In this document: positions 35,612-47,497 of the stretch, piece by piece
How positions within the stretch are numbered: position 1 is the stretch's first letter
Layout of the letters: every line of letters starts with the position of its first letter
DNA from: Cryptomeria japonica
Lineage: Eukaryota > Streptophyta > Pinopsida > Cupressales > Cupressaceae
Assembly: GCF_030272615.1 (NCBI RefSeq)
Contig: NC_081414.1
Span: forward strand, 3,725,501-3,789,500
Length of the DNA: 64,000 bases
Direction of reading: 5' to 3'
Translations under genes and position numbers: made by a program
Notes under the pieces: generated by a model
Database searches by the model: none
Told to the model about the DNA's origin: nothing
What the model saw: only the letters and a program-made list of their open reading frames with translations

Positions 35612-36603
35612 TATTGGATTTGGGGATCATTGAGAGGGGGGTGAATCAATGATCTACAAGAGATTAAAATTGTAAACTTATTCTTTATCCACCGGTTAAC
35701 AATGAATAACAAATATGAATATAAACATGCAATAATAAAAGCACAAATCCACAACACTGGAATTTTTACGTGGAAACCTGGAAAAGGAAAAACCATGGTG
35801 GGGTTGGAACCCACAATATTCATATACTATGGCCAGGAGTACATAAATATTACATAAATGGGGAATGCACTTGCATTCAGGCTCACTACCTAGAGCTCAC
35901 TGCTCAATTATATGTGCGTGGAAGGCTACAACCTTCAGGGAAGGCTCACTACCTTACAATTTGATTACAATAAGAATGTAAAATGGAATGAATTCATAAA
36001 TAGAATCTAACTATGCAAAATTGAGTTCCGGTTAGGCTCTATATCACTAATTATCTCTGCTATGTTGATTACCCTGCTCTGGTCTCAATCAGTTACCGGT
36101 TGATCTGAAACCAAAATACGCACGTGAAACTATGCTCAATCACACCAAAACTAATTGCTTACACACATAACACATCATAACATTACTAAAATCAACCGCT
36201 ACAATGATCTTATATATCCGGTCTCACCACAAAAATAATCTCCTTCAAGTCGGCCTTAATAGATGTAACGTGTAGATGAAGTCGGCTCCAATCTTGAACA
36301 CACCATATCACCGGAATAAAATATTGTAATCACACACTTCCTAAAGGTCCTACCAAACATCGAGATCACAAAAATAATCACCACCAACGCCGCAAACACC
36401 GGAGATGACTCTGGATCAACACATTCTCAAAATACCTTGTTTTATCGGTTAACTGTCTACCAGTTAACTCCATCTTCCGGATAGGCTAAGTCACGACTGC
36501 TAGATCGAATCACCATGAAGAGTTGACATCAATGACAACCCTAAACAACTAATCAATCATCAAAAGTCTCCTAAAATCACCGAATGAGTGTCAATTGCCA
36601 ACA
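35612..36603 (-). repeat. 3' LTR of element E (992 bp)
   Basis: Left copy; on the minus strand it runs TGTTGGCAATTGACAC to the mutated end AATA. The CCCCCCTCTCA box (35629-35641, as GAGAGGGGGG) is near its 3' end. Confidence 0.92.
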
Positions 36604-36615
36604 ATCTCCCCCTTT
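36604..36615 (-). other. Polypurine tract of element E
   Basis: ATCTCCCCCTTT on the + strand, i.e. AAAGGGGGAGAT on the minus strand, immediately before the 3' LTR. Confidence 0.88.
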
Positions 36616-37326
36616 GGCATTGATGGCAACACCTATGAAAAATGACTAAGTGTTGAAATTTGTACAACTGGATGAAAGAATAAAAGAATACAAGAATTCC
36701 AAGACTCCCCCTAAGATCAACAATCCATAAGTTTGCAATACACCGGGTTTTACACTCCATACAAAGAATCAGTCACCTCGTCTCTCCCTCTATACATTTA
36801 TCACTGCATCTCTCCTCCTTTGACATCAATGCCAAAGATAGGGTGTCCATCAAAATTGTTGTACATATATACACATTCACCAGAGGATTAACTTTATACA
36901 TGCTTCAATATATATGTATAAGCTAACTTAAGGAACCCTAGATAAGTGTTCCAACCTACCCACAACTTCTCCAAAATTGAAACAAAACCGTTCAAAACAT
37001 AGGTGTGAAATTTTATAGCATCAATGTCTATAGGAGTATCCTGAGACATATTCTAAATACAGTCCATATTATAATACAATAAGGTGTCCAGCCAAGGACC
37101 AATTAGGTTCTAGAGTTCACCTATTCTCTCCTCCTCAAAATTCTTGATTTGCTCAGTAATATTTTTAAAAAATCCCTCTATACTGTTGGTTAGATTTTTT
37201 GTGGGATCATAGGCCTGACAGATCTAAATTAACTATCCTTTATAGTTCTCTATTTGCTTGTCTATGTCAATAGTAAAATTGCTCAAAATTAGACAAGACT
37301 TGTATATTCTACCACCTTCTACTAAT
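36616..37326 (-). pseudogene. End of the unknown ORF and 3' leader of element E
   Basis: On the minus strand, 37326 down to about 37050 still reads as protein (LSNFTIDIDKQIENYKG, then after stops DPTKNLTNSIEGFFKNITEQIKNFEEE) and continues the unknown ORF that is split by F at 51186. It is charged and probably helical. Below about 37050 there is no gene, only the A/T-rich leader up to the polypurine tract. I recognise no family. Confidence 0.55.
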
Positions 37327-39644
37327 TTTTGGCATTGTGTTGTCATTGATGTCACTTGTATAGGATGGCTACCGGAATAAGAGATGTATGTGCAGCACTG
37401 TCATTGTTTCATATAGGTTATGATGTCTTTGATATCACCTAGTGTTGTAGGCCACCTGTAAGGGAGAGAATGCCATTCAGTACAATGACCATTGGAGTCA
37501 CCGGTATACAAGTTAGTGTTTGACTTGTGTGGAAGATATGAACAAGAGACCGGTATGATATAACACCCGGCAAATGATGACATTTGAGAGTTGGGTTGTT
37601 GATTGTGATGAAGAGGTGGAATGTTATCTAAATCACATCAACATTGGAGGAGAAGTATGTACAGGTCACCGGTATGTTGTGTGGATGACAAACAATAGGA
37701 CTCCCACAGAATAAAGACACAGTCACCATTTGAAGAGATGACTAACAGTGAATGAGCCCTAACCAGATCACATGTGCCTATTTGAAGATATGTTGCTCAA
37801 ACATAGAAACCACATTGGTGCATGGTAGGATGCAGATGACAACGATCCACTCCCACCGATAAGTGGAGCTTATCTCCTATTATGCAAAGTGTGCATCATA
37901 GTTCTATGAGATAAGACAGAACAGTTAAAGAAGTGATGAGTTTGTCATCTTGAAAAACCAACTGAGATATGGTCTGGGTTGATGATGCAGAAGGCAAGGC
38001 TGAGCAGCTGCAAATAGAGAGTGCAACTGGCATGCAGATGTCTCAGATGGAAACAGTTGAAGGTTGATGACATTGTGTCATCAAGGGTGCCTACCGGTAA
38101 GTATGTCCACCAATAATGCAGACAAAGTGAAAATGCAGAAGACTCCCATCTAATGAAGATATGCATAAGGTAGGTTAGCAAGAGTGTTGATCGGTTGAGT
38201 GCTCCACCGGAAGAGATGCAGAGTGCAAAGTGATGGCAGACCGGTTAAGGTTTAACCGGAAAGGTTAATAATCTGGTAGATGAATCTGGTAGTGTGCGTT
38301 GGTCAGTGACCAACATGGTGACCAAGTTAAGATAGATGCTAACAAAGAGGCCAAGTGGAGGTGAAGTGGCAAGCATGCACAAGACGGTGTGATGTGTCGG
38401 TGAGGTAGTTGGCAACAGGTCGACATTTATGTTGATTGCGTGATTCACAGGATGTACAACAGAGGTTTGTGGCTCAAAGTCAGACAAACAATAGAGATCC
38501 ATCACAGACTGTTTGAGCAGATCTAGGCAAGTGAAGGGAATCACAAAGCCATTCTTGGTGATCGACCAAGAAATCCACTGATAGGTTAAATGCAGACTAC
38601 CAAATGTGGAAGGCGTGATCAGGATGGCATGACAATGGCGGGATTGATTGATGAGTTATAGTTCATCAATCAAGGTGATCAAATCTCATGAGTTTCAATT
38701 AGATTTGGTTTGCCTCGACATCGATGAGGAAATCTTAACCACCCAAAATTTGAATTGGCTTTTGACGGGAAAACCAGTTGATAAATATGCAAGCCAAAAT
38801 CGATGAAGGTTGTCGCTGAATGAGAGAGTGTTGTTGTATGTGAGAAGAAATCAGTCAATTACTCAACAAGTATCGAAGGAGAGACTGAGTGTGAGAGAGA
38901 ATCAGGTTGAAGGGTTCAATCGGCAATAGTGAGGCAACCGGTAGTCAGCCATTGAGTCTGATAGAGGAGTAAACCGGTAGTGATCATACCGATAGAGAAG
39001 AGTTGCAAAAGAATGCAGTGAAGGCAAGCAAAGAACCAACAGAGTGTAGTATCGGTTGAGAGCAACAGTGTAATAGAGAGAAGAGAGAACCGACAAAGTG
39101 TAGAACCGACAAAGAAGAAAAAAAAGAGATTGAACCGGTGAAGGTGCAACGGAGAGATGAGCAGAGAACCGACTGTGAATTGGTAAGCAGAGAACCGAAA
39201 AAGGGATCTACAGAAGAATTACAAAATCCATTTGTAACAAGACTATTACTTTTGTATCTGAATATACTCATTGTAGACCACTAAGTTGGAGCTTGGTGCA
39301 AGGTTTGTAGCTCCTTGGTTTGGTGCCCTAAATCAGGGGTTGGTGCTCCTTGGGTTGGTTCCCTAAACATTGTAATCAGATATTTATTGTGAGGTTGTAT
39401 TGGAGTGGTAGAATCCAGCAACATTTCTCATCGAGGTTTTTCCCATCTTGGGTTTTCCTCATATATGTTGGTGTTATGTGATGTCCCCTTTATGTGTGAG
39501 TGCATTTGAGTTACTCTCCCCTCTAGTCGGTAAGTTAGCTTTTTGTTAGATCTGATAACCAGTATACACACATAGGATAGACAAAGGGAAAAGTTTTTAA
39601 ACCACTAATTCAGCCCCCCTCTCAGCGGTACATTGTGTCTAACA
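37327..39644 (+). repeat. 5' LTR of element F (2,318 bp)
   Basis: From TTTTGGCATTGTG (mutated TG) to CATTGTGTCTAACA, directly before the primer site. Many ACCGGT/CCGGTA motifs, and the box CCCCCCTCTCAG at about 39614-39625. No gene within. Confidence 0.92.
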
Positions 39645-39646
39645 AT

Positions 39647-39658
39647 TGGTATCAGAGC
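39647..39658 (+). other. Primer-binding site of element F (initiator tRNA-Met)
   Basis: TGGTATCAGAGC, 2 bases after the LTR end. Confidence 0.92.
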
Positions 39659-39693
39659 CTAGCTAGTTCCCTATAAGACAAGATTTCTCCAGC

Positions 39694-41494
39694 TTGGGTA
39701 GATTATGGCTTAAGGACATAATGGTTTGTTTAGTGTCAATCCCAGCTCTAGTATTTGATGGTTCAAACTATTCCATTTGGATTTGTAGAATGGAAGTCTT
39801 CTTGTCCTCCTTAGGGTTTGATGTGTGGATGTTTGTTGTAAATGGTTTCCCTAGTAAAGTCAGTCCTCCCACCGATTCTAATGCAGAAAGAAGAAACCAG
39901 TGTAATGATGCAGCGATCAAGGCTATAGTATGTGGGTTATCAAATGATATCTCCTCACAGGTGGATAGATGCAGATCCGCAAAAAGCTTATGGGATAGAT
40001 TAAAGAATCTCTATAGAAATGAGCCTACCACTGCAAAACCAATTTGTGAAGATAGGATAAGAAATGCATCTCATGTATCTGCAAATGATGAAGGCAGATC
40101 TACTAGTAGCCACAACAACGATGATGAAGGAACCCACCTCTTCATGGCTCAAGAATCAGAAGATGAGAGAAACACATCTGAGAATGATCATGTAGATCAC
40201 TCCTACCAGAAAGATGTTTTTGGCAGTGATAGTGAAGGTGAAGAAGAAGAGGAAGCATAAGTTGATCTTAAAGGAGAAATTGTAAATGCACTTGAAGAAC
40301 TCTGTAGAGCGAGAAACGAATACAAGTTATTCAATAATGTTGCTATTGTGGAGCAAAACTAGTTGATCAGATGCCTTGAAGAATCTGAGAAGTGTATCTC
40401 AGACTTGAAGACTCAACAAGATGACACCAAGGTGTCTCGATGTAAAGATCTAGCATCTGAGCTAGAAGTAAAAGATAAAGAATATCAGAAGCTACTTGGA
40501 TAAATAGAGATTCTCCAAAATGACCTTGAGAAATGTCAGGATGAGCTGAAGGTAAGAATACGGTTTGATGGCAGCAGTGATGCCTTGGATAAAATATTGA
40601 AAAAGAAAAAACATGCCAAGGACACTGAAGGATTAGGAAGTGGTGCCGATGAATACTCCACCAGCAAGAATGTCCCCCACAATGACATTTTGTTTGTCTC
40701 CTCAAATGAAGAAAACAAGGGACATACCTTAGCTGTCTAGAATACTCCTTAGAATAAGGTTAATCCAACCACAACCAGTGAAGACATGCAGACAAGGGTG
40801 AAGACCGGTGCTGCAAGAAGGAGGAACAATGCAGAAACCCAAAGGGAAAGGGAAGATGGGAGAAGATAGCTTCACCAGAAGTAGGAACAAAGGAAGATAG
40901 CAGAGAAGACCTCCTACTAGAAGAGGACAAAGGAATGCTACTTCCCACAAGACAAGACAAGTGTGGAAGATGAAAGCTTCAGATGGAAGAACTACTAAGC
41001 ATGAACAACCCAGGATCCATCCTCAGAGAAGGAGAAATAGAGATGCCAGACCGGTAAGATCTCCCCATGCATGGCAGAATAAGTTTGTAAGTTATAAACC
41101 TTTCTTCTCAAGTTATTGTTTTGCATGTAATGGTCATAGCCATAGGACAGAAGAATGTAGAAAGGGATCTAGAAGGAACAATCTAGGATCTCATAGATAT
41201 CATGCAAATAAGAAAAATGTATCAAGGAGTAGATACATGCATATCCCCTCTCTCAGTTATGCAAATAGTGTTTCTTATAACTACAATAGATCTTGTCATA
41301 GAGAGTTTGAATGTAGGAAGAAGAACTTGCAGTCATATGGAAGCCGATATAGCAGCTATGCTCAACATAGAAATGGATACAGAGCATATGGAAGTCAGAG
41401 ACCTGCATGGAACCAAAGGAGAAATGTCCCTGCAGGATCAAGAGGACCACCAGTTCTGGTAGCCGGTTGCAACAACTTGATTAGAAGAAGATGA
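39694..41494 (+). pseudogene. Gag of element F, Sirevirus type with internal deletion
   Basis: The N-terminal capsid part reads FDGSNYSIWICRMEVFLSSLGFDVWMFV ... SAKSLWDRLKNLY and then jumps to an acidic spacer (HLFMAQESEDERN, EGEEEEEA), so the rest of the UBN2 domain and the first knuckle seen in D are missing. A coiled coil follows at 40261-40600 (ALEELCRARNEYKLF ... EILQNDLEKCQDELK), with stops TAA 40258, TAG 40361-ish, TAA 40501-ish and TAG 40738-ish. Zinc-knuckle-like motifs are at 41120-41160 (CFACNGHSHRTEEC) and 41285-41325 (degraded, HREFEC). It ends at about 41492. It is a close relative of the gag of D. Confidence 0.85.
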
Positions 41495-42315
41495 TCCAAC
41501 CGGTATGTTAGAAGGTTTCCCAATAATTAGGTTGGGATGGATGTTTTATGCTACTATAGCACTGCTTCTGGTTGTGATGCCGAATTCAGAAATGTAAGGA
41601 CCAATTTCTAGAAGAAGGTAAGACCCACTCCCAAGAATGGGAAGAAGAATGAGACCATGCAGGTATGGAGGAAGAAGCAAGAAGATGCAATCATGGACTG
41701 ACACTGTGCATTCAATGCACAGGTGATATCTCCTAAAGCTTAAAGGAGATGCAGGACCTTAGGAGGAGCAGTATACTAACCTTATCATTCACCCCCTCAA
41801 TGAACAAGACACAGGGAAGAACAAGTCGTTGCCGGTATGAAGAAAGAAAATGAGAAGATAAGTGTGTGTAGTGGTTTCCTTGGCTACACACCTGCAGATG
41901 AGAGATGGATCACTACTGCTTGTGTCAATGGTCGTGATATTAACAATTGGCATCATATGCAAAGTGACACAAATTGTCAAGAGCTGCTGGAAGGTTCTCC
42001 AGTACAAGAAACTGGTATGTGCGGGATGTTACCGGTAAGAATGCTAATAGGTTCTTTCAGGTCCTATAAGACAATGTGGCTATAGATCATTGCATTAGCC
42101 CCGGTAGTAGTGAATGAGTATTTTATGGCTCAGGTGGTATTGATAAAGACCTGAAAGACATATGATGGTCCATTTGTTGATTATGTATGCATGCATGCTT
42201 TGAGGGCTAACCAGTTTTATTTATGGCATGATGATGACATTGTATGGTATTGTGTACATCCAGGATCATATCATAGGCTGTTGTAGATATAATGGAGCTG
42301 AAAGATCATCATATG
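41495..42315 (+). pseudogene. Unrecognised ORF of element F, part 1
   Basis: The stretch 41495-41836 has no clear frame. From 41837 one frame runs to about 42290: VCSGFLGYTPADERW, DINNWHHMQSDTNCQ, CGMLPVRMLIGSF, a TAG at about 42084, APVVVNEYFMAQVVLIKT, a TGA near 42154, KTYDGPFVDYVCMHALRAN and LWHDDDIVWYCVHPGSYHR. It carries Trp, Cys and His typical of a folded domain. It does not match copia protease, integrase, RT or RNase H as I know them. Element G interrupts it at 42316. Function unknown. Confidence 0.5.
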
Positions 42316-43430
42316 TGTTAGACAATTCAGATAACCGAAAGACAACTGAGGGGGGGGGGGGGGGGGGGTGAATCAGTTGTCTTAGATTACCGAAAGCATT
42401 ATCAACTCAAAACAACATTACTAGAATAGTAGTTAATCTAATTAAGCATAAACAATAATCACATAATAAAAGCCATCCACACAACACCAATATTTGTACA
42501 TGGAAAACCTTATAAGGGGAAAAACCATGGTGGGAAGCCTACCCACAGTTAGATAATACTTATGTAGTAAGTATGTGAATTTACAATGAAGAGGCCTACA
42601 CTTGCAGGACGGCCAATAACCTAGAGCACACTACTCATCACAAAAGGAGTCTCACAGACTACATACAAATCCAAACTACAATCCGGAGAAGTGTTGAACT
42701 GCAAAAGATAGCATCTCTTATGCCTGAGTACAGTTCCGGTTAAGCTCAATATCGGAGGACTAAATCCTCTTACAAACCCAATTCGATCTCCATTGATTGA
42801 CCAATTCCTCTATCTAAAAGATATTACAATATTTGTACATTACATTCCTTGACCATGACCTCTTACAATAACCATGATGATCTACAATGAAATCTTACAT
42901 CTTATTTATACAAACCCTCGACCATAAACAATCAAGTCGTCTACCAAACAATAAACCAATTACATCATTACAAACCATGTCAGCCTTAGACTAAAACAAA
43001 TAATATCCAACACATAAGACATCCTGGAATCTCCAAATACAAAGTCTCGAACAAGATTACCAACAACATCCTGAAACTCCATCAGAAGTTGCATCAACAC
43101 CAATTATGCAATGCATCAAAGGTCTCCACCAAAATATCTGTTGGTGAAACCCTCGTCGAAACCAAAAACCAATCTTCTGTGTAAGCAGGATAACATCCAA
43201 TCACCAAACCAAAACCAATTGACCAAATATGAGTATAGGCATTATGAACAAGCCAATTCCATCACCAGATTATATCGGAGTTAACCAGATCATGTCGGAT
43301 CCAAGTTAACCAAAAACCACTCAACCTACCAGGACCAGAAGGGTGCCGATAAAGCATCCAAACAGCTAGTGTTGACATCAATGACAAATCATCAATGCAA
43401 TGCATAATTAATTCCACCAAATGGCCAACA
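42316..43430 (-). repeat. 3' LTR of element G (1,115 bp)
   Basis: Left copy. It contains a run of 19 G (42350-42368) where the minus strand has the CCCCCCTCTCA box. It lacks about 100 bp present in the right copy near 46300-46400. Confidence 0.93.
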
Positions 43431-43803
43431 ATCTCCCCCTTTGCAATTGATGGCAACACTAGATGTGAAAAACATCTAAGTACCAAGAAATGCCAAACAA
43501 GTCTACCCCTGTGAATAATATCTCTGTAAAGTTCTGACTTTCTTTTTCACGTCGCTATCTCTCCACCTTTGACATCAATGCCAGAAATTTGACAGAAATA
43601 TCAAAGTAAAAACATAAGCCTCTGAATCTCAAAGCTGACTACTCCCCCTGAGCAGTATCATCCCACATTAGTGTTGAAATGAATAGTATCTCTAATAATG
43701 CATACCAGTCTGATACCAAAATCACATCAATCAAGTCTCTGTCGGAGGGGCAGAAACCCCCAATCTGTCTCTCGGGTACTCAAAAGATTCCTTGGGTAAA
43801 GGT
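43431..43803 (-). other. 3' leader and polypurine tract of element G
   Basis: ATCTCCCCCTTTG at 43431-43443 is the minus-strand tract CAAAGGGGGAGAT next to the 3' LTR. The rest has no gene apart from degraded codons at the end of RNase H (43740-43803). Confidence 0.8.
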
Positions 43804-44400
43804 TTAGTGAAAATATCTACAATTTGTTCTTTTATTGTTCACATAAACCAGTTTAACTTCATATGCTTCCACCTTCTCCTTCGAAAAGTTATACTTGATA
43901 GATATGTGCTTTGTCTTAGAGTGAAATACCCGATTCTTTGATATATCAATAGCAGCAGAGTTATCACAGTGAATAACTATCGATGCATCACAATCCATCT
44001 TTATATCCTTCAACATTTGCTTCATCCATAAAACTTGTGTACAATTAGTAGCAGCAGCAACATACTCAACTTCAACAATAGATAAAGAAGTACATGACTA
44101 TTTCTTCTTGATCCATGAAACCAACTTCTTTCCGAGAAAGAAAGCTCCACCAGAAGTACTTTTCCATTCATCAACATCTCTAGCCCAGTCAACATCAGTA
44201 TATGCACATAAAGTGAACTTATCATCCTTAGGATACCACAAACCATATTCTGATGTACCTTGCAAGTATCTAAAAATCCTTTTCACCGCCATCTCATGAT
44301 TTTCTCTAGGATCGCTCTGAAATCTTGAAACAATATAAACAACATTCATAATGTTGGGTCTAGTTTGAGTTAAATAAAGTAGACCTCCAATCATAGATTT
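43804..44400 (-). pseudogene. RNase H of element G
   Basis: On the minus strand: IFRYLQGTSEYGLWYPKDD, CAYTDVDWARDVDEWKSTSGGAFFLG (catalytic Asp), KKLVSWIKKK followed by a TAG near 44098, then in the next piece MKQMLKDIKMDCDASIVIHCDNSAAIDISKN and SKTKHISIKYNFSKEKVE. The C-terminal ADIFTK block is frameshifted at about 43825. Inactive. Confidence 0.9.
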
Positions 44401-45171
44401 GTATCTTGTAGGATTTATTGGTGCAGAAACATCTTTCCTTGTCAATTTCTCACTTGTAACCATAAGTGTACTTACCGGTTCAGAATCTCCCATACCAAAT
44501 TTCTTCAACAATTCCTTAGCATATTTAGTTTGACAGATAAAAATACCTTTGTCACTCTGAGTAATCTGTAAACCTAAGAAAAATTTCATCTCACCAATCA
44601 TAGATAGCTCAAATTCTTTCTCCATGTTCTTAGAAAATTCTATGCATAATTTATCTTCACCTCCAAAAATAATGTCATCAACAAATACTTCAACAATCAG
44701 TATATCATCATCAATGATTTTATAATATAAATTAATATCAACACTGCCCTTAGTAAAACCAAGCTTCAAAAGATATTTATCCAACCTTGCATACCAAGCT
44801 CTAGGTGCTTGTTTCTATCTATATAAAGCTTTCCTTAAACTGCAAACCATATTAGTATCATCTGATAGTGAAAAACCATTAGGTTGCTCAATATAAACTT
44901 CCTCATCAAGAACCCCATTCAAGAATACACATTTAACATCCATCTGATAAACCTTGTAGCTTTTATAAGCAACATAGGCAAGAAATAATCTTACAACTTC
45001 AATCCTAGCTACAGGTGCAAAATTTCCTCCATAATCAATTCCTTCCTTCTGAAAATATCCTTTACAAACCAATCTAGCCTTATTCCTTATAACTTTACCG
45101 TCCTCATTCAATTTATTCCTAAAAACCCATTTAATTCCAATAACATTATTATTTTTAGGTTGGGGAACCAA
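44401..45171 (-). pseudogene. Reverse transcriptase of element G
   Basis: Two segments: 45171-44815 with [60 protein letters not shown] and LRKALYR, then a TAG where relatives have Leu of GLKQAPRAW, and 44784-44401 with MDKYLLKLGFTKGSVDINLY, IVEVFVDDIIFGGEDK, FFLGLQITQSDKGIFICQTKYA and YKSMIGGLLYLTQTRP. YVDD reads FVDD. Few breaks, so the copy is fairly young. Confidence 0.94.
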
Positions 45172-45585
45172 AGTTCATGTGTTATTTTTCTCAATCTGGT
45201 CTAATTCTTCTTCCATAGCTTTTAACCAAAATTCATCTTTACACGCCTCAATTACTGATACCGGTTCAACTTGTGAAATTAAACATACCTCATTAGTTTA
45301 TTATCTTCTTCTTGTCATCACTCCATTGCTCTTATCCCCAATGATTTGATCTTCAGAATGATTCAATCTCACATACCTAGGAGTCTTCTGACTCTCTGTT
45401 CCTCTTCCCTGTTCTTCAGTTACTGTAGAATTTTCTGATGTTGCTGGAGTAATTGGTTCAACTCTTTGTTCCGATAAAGGTGCTACTGGTTCAGATATAA
45501 TCATTTCCACTATCGGTTCCTTCTCATAAATTTTGAATTGACTTTTTCTCAGCTCATCTACTTTGACATTAGCACTGATACAAAT
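45172..45585 (-). pseudogene. Integrase-RT linker of element G fused to its primer site
   Basis: On the minus strand the internal part starts ATTTGTATCAGTGC, a two-mismatch form of the tRNA-Met primer site, and runs straight into SANVKVDELRK, normally found after integrase (VHVRVDE in D). Then come SEDQIIGDKSNGVMTRR and a stop at about 45301, followed by the KDEFWLKAMEEELDQIEK-like region in degraded form. The junction shows that gag, protease and integrase were deleted. Confidence 0.85.
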
Positions 45586-46798
45586 TGTTAGACAGTTCAA
45601 ATAACCGAAAGACAACTGAGAGGGGGGCGGGGGGGGGGGGAGGGTGAATCAGTTGTCTCAGATTACTGAAAGCATTATCAATTGAAAACAACAATACTGG
45701 AATAGCAGTTAATCCAATTAAGCATAAACAATAATCACAGAGTAAATGTCATCCACACAACACCAAAATTTGTACGTGGAAAACCTGGTAAGTGGAAAAA
45801 CCACGGTGGGAAGCCTACCCACAGTCAGATAATACTTCTGCAGTAAGTATGTGAATTTATAATGAAGGGGCCTACACTTGCAGGAAGGCCAACAGCCTAG
45901 AGCACACTGCTCATCACAAAAGAAGTCTCACTGACTACATACAAATCCAAACTACAATCTGGAGAATTGTTGAACTGCAAAAGATAGCATCTCCTATGCC
46001 TAAGTACAGTTTCAGTTAAGTTCAATATCAGAGGACTAAATCTTCTTACAAACCCAATTCGATCTCCATTGATCGACCAACTCCTCTATCTGAATGATAT
46101 TACAATATTCGCACATTACATTCTTTAACCATGACCTCTTACAATAACCATGATGATCTACAATGAGATACATCTTATTTATACAAACCCTCGACTATAA
46201 ACAATCAGGTCGGCTACCAAACAATAAACCAATTACATCATTACAAACCATGTCGGCCTTAGACTAAAACAAATAATATCCAACACATAAGACATCCCAG
46301 AAATACAACAATAATTCTTGTCCACACGTTACATTAATATCGGTCCATAACCTAGATCAATCAGGACCAAGTATAGGTCCACACGCTTTAGCAATGATCT
46401 CCAAACGCCAAGTCTCAAACAAGATTACCAACAACATCCTAAAACTCCATCAGAAGCTGCACCAACACCAATTATACAATGCATCAAATATCTCCACCAA
46501 AAGATCTGTCGGTGAAACCCTTGCCAGAACCAGAAACCAATCTTATGTGTAAGCAGGATAACATCCAATCACCAGACAGAAACCAATTGACCAAATATGA
46601 GTATAGGCATTATGAACAAGCCAATTCCATCACCAGATTATACCAAAGTTAACCAGATCATGCCGAATCCAAGTTAACCAAAAACCACTCAACCTACCGG
46701 GACCAGAAGGGTGTCGGTAAAGCATCCAAACAGCTAGTGTTGACATCAATGACAAAACATCAATGCAACACATAATCAATTCCACCAAATGGCCAACA
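45586..46798 (-). repeat. 5' LTR of element G (1,213 bp)
   Basis: Right copy, TGTTAGACAGTTC to GGCCAACA on the + strand. A G-rich tract interrupted by C and A stands at about 45620-45643. Confidence 0.93.
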
Positions 46799-47485
46799 AG
46801 ATGATCACATTTGCATAGCTCAAATGTTATATGGAGATGATTGGAGCCCCAGTATTGGACCTGACCGACATTGTGGACCTGAGATGTATGACTCAAGGGG
46901 AGTTCAAGTGCTTATGAAGTGGACCCGACATGCTTGAACTTGAGTGCACTAGTTGCATCATCTGCAGAAGATGGAAATTGTTGTAGGAATACCCAAGAGA
47001 ATTTCATGATCAAGGGTATCTGCTTTCTCAATTGGTTGCATCATAGCACAATCAAATTTGATTCTAAATATAAATTGGGATCAGACGGGGGATGATGCAG
47101 TCTGACCGATAGGTAAGCAGTATTCACTAGCACATCCTTCTGTAATTGAGTGCTTTAACAATGAGTATCAGTTTAGTGTGCTCAATTGGTGTCAGTTGAT
47201 GGTCGAGCCCTCCATCTCAAAGGATGTGAGATTGAGAGGATTCAAGGAATGATGATCAAAGGAGAAGATCCATCTGGTAGAGAAAAATGGGGAGAAAAAT
47301 ACCTATTGGTGACCAATAAAAACAAGGAGGTGAGAAACCCTGATAGTGCCCTTTGCCGTTGTTGTCAAAGGGGGAGAAAGATTATGTAGTATATTGTATA
47401 CTACATGTGTGATAATCCATGGTTCACACAAGAGGGAGAGATAATATGTAGTATGTTGGATACTACATGTGTTGGCATCAATGCC
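46799..47485 (+). pseudogene. Unrecognised ORF of element F, part 2, and 3' leader
   Basis: After G the internal part of F resumes. A frame from 46800 reads DDHICIAQMLYGDDWSPS, GPDRHCGPEMYDSRG, VQVLMKWTRHA and then stops. A competing frame from 46801 also stays open for some length, so the true one is unclear. From about 46990 to 47485 only short, unconserved pieces remain, plus purine-rich CAAAGGGGGAGAAAG at about 47366-47380. No pol domain. Function unknown. Confidence 0.45.
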
Positions 47486-47497
47486 AAAGGGGGAGAT
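47486..47497 (+). other. Polypurine tract of element F
   Basis: AAAGGGGGAGAT directly before the 3' LTR, the Sirevirus form. Confidence 0.9.

Larger units (their letters stand above)
42316..46798 (-). mobile_element. Element G: internally deleted Sirevirus-like copia element, minus strand
   Basis: Inserted in F with duplication ATATG (42311-42315) versus AGATG (46799-46803), one base changed. LTRs read on the + strand from TGTTAGACAATTCAG to GGCCAACA. The internal part (43431-45585, 2.2 kb) holds only the linker, RT and RNase H on the minus strand. Gag, protease and integrase are absent: the primer site abuts the integrase-RT linker. RT carries VDDIIFGG, placing it near SIRE-type elements. 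Confidence 0.93.

Noticed and set aside
38902-39271. Leu/Ser/Phe-rich minus-strand frames in the LTR of F (also 50438-50848)
   Set aside because: They arise from purine-rich LTR sequence on the + strand, occur in both LTR copies, and are not conserved between them in frame.
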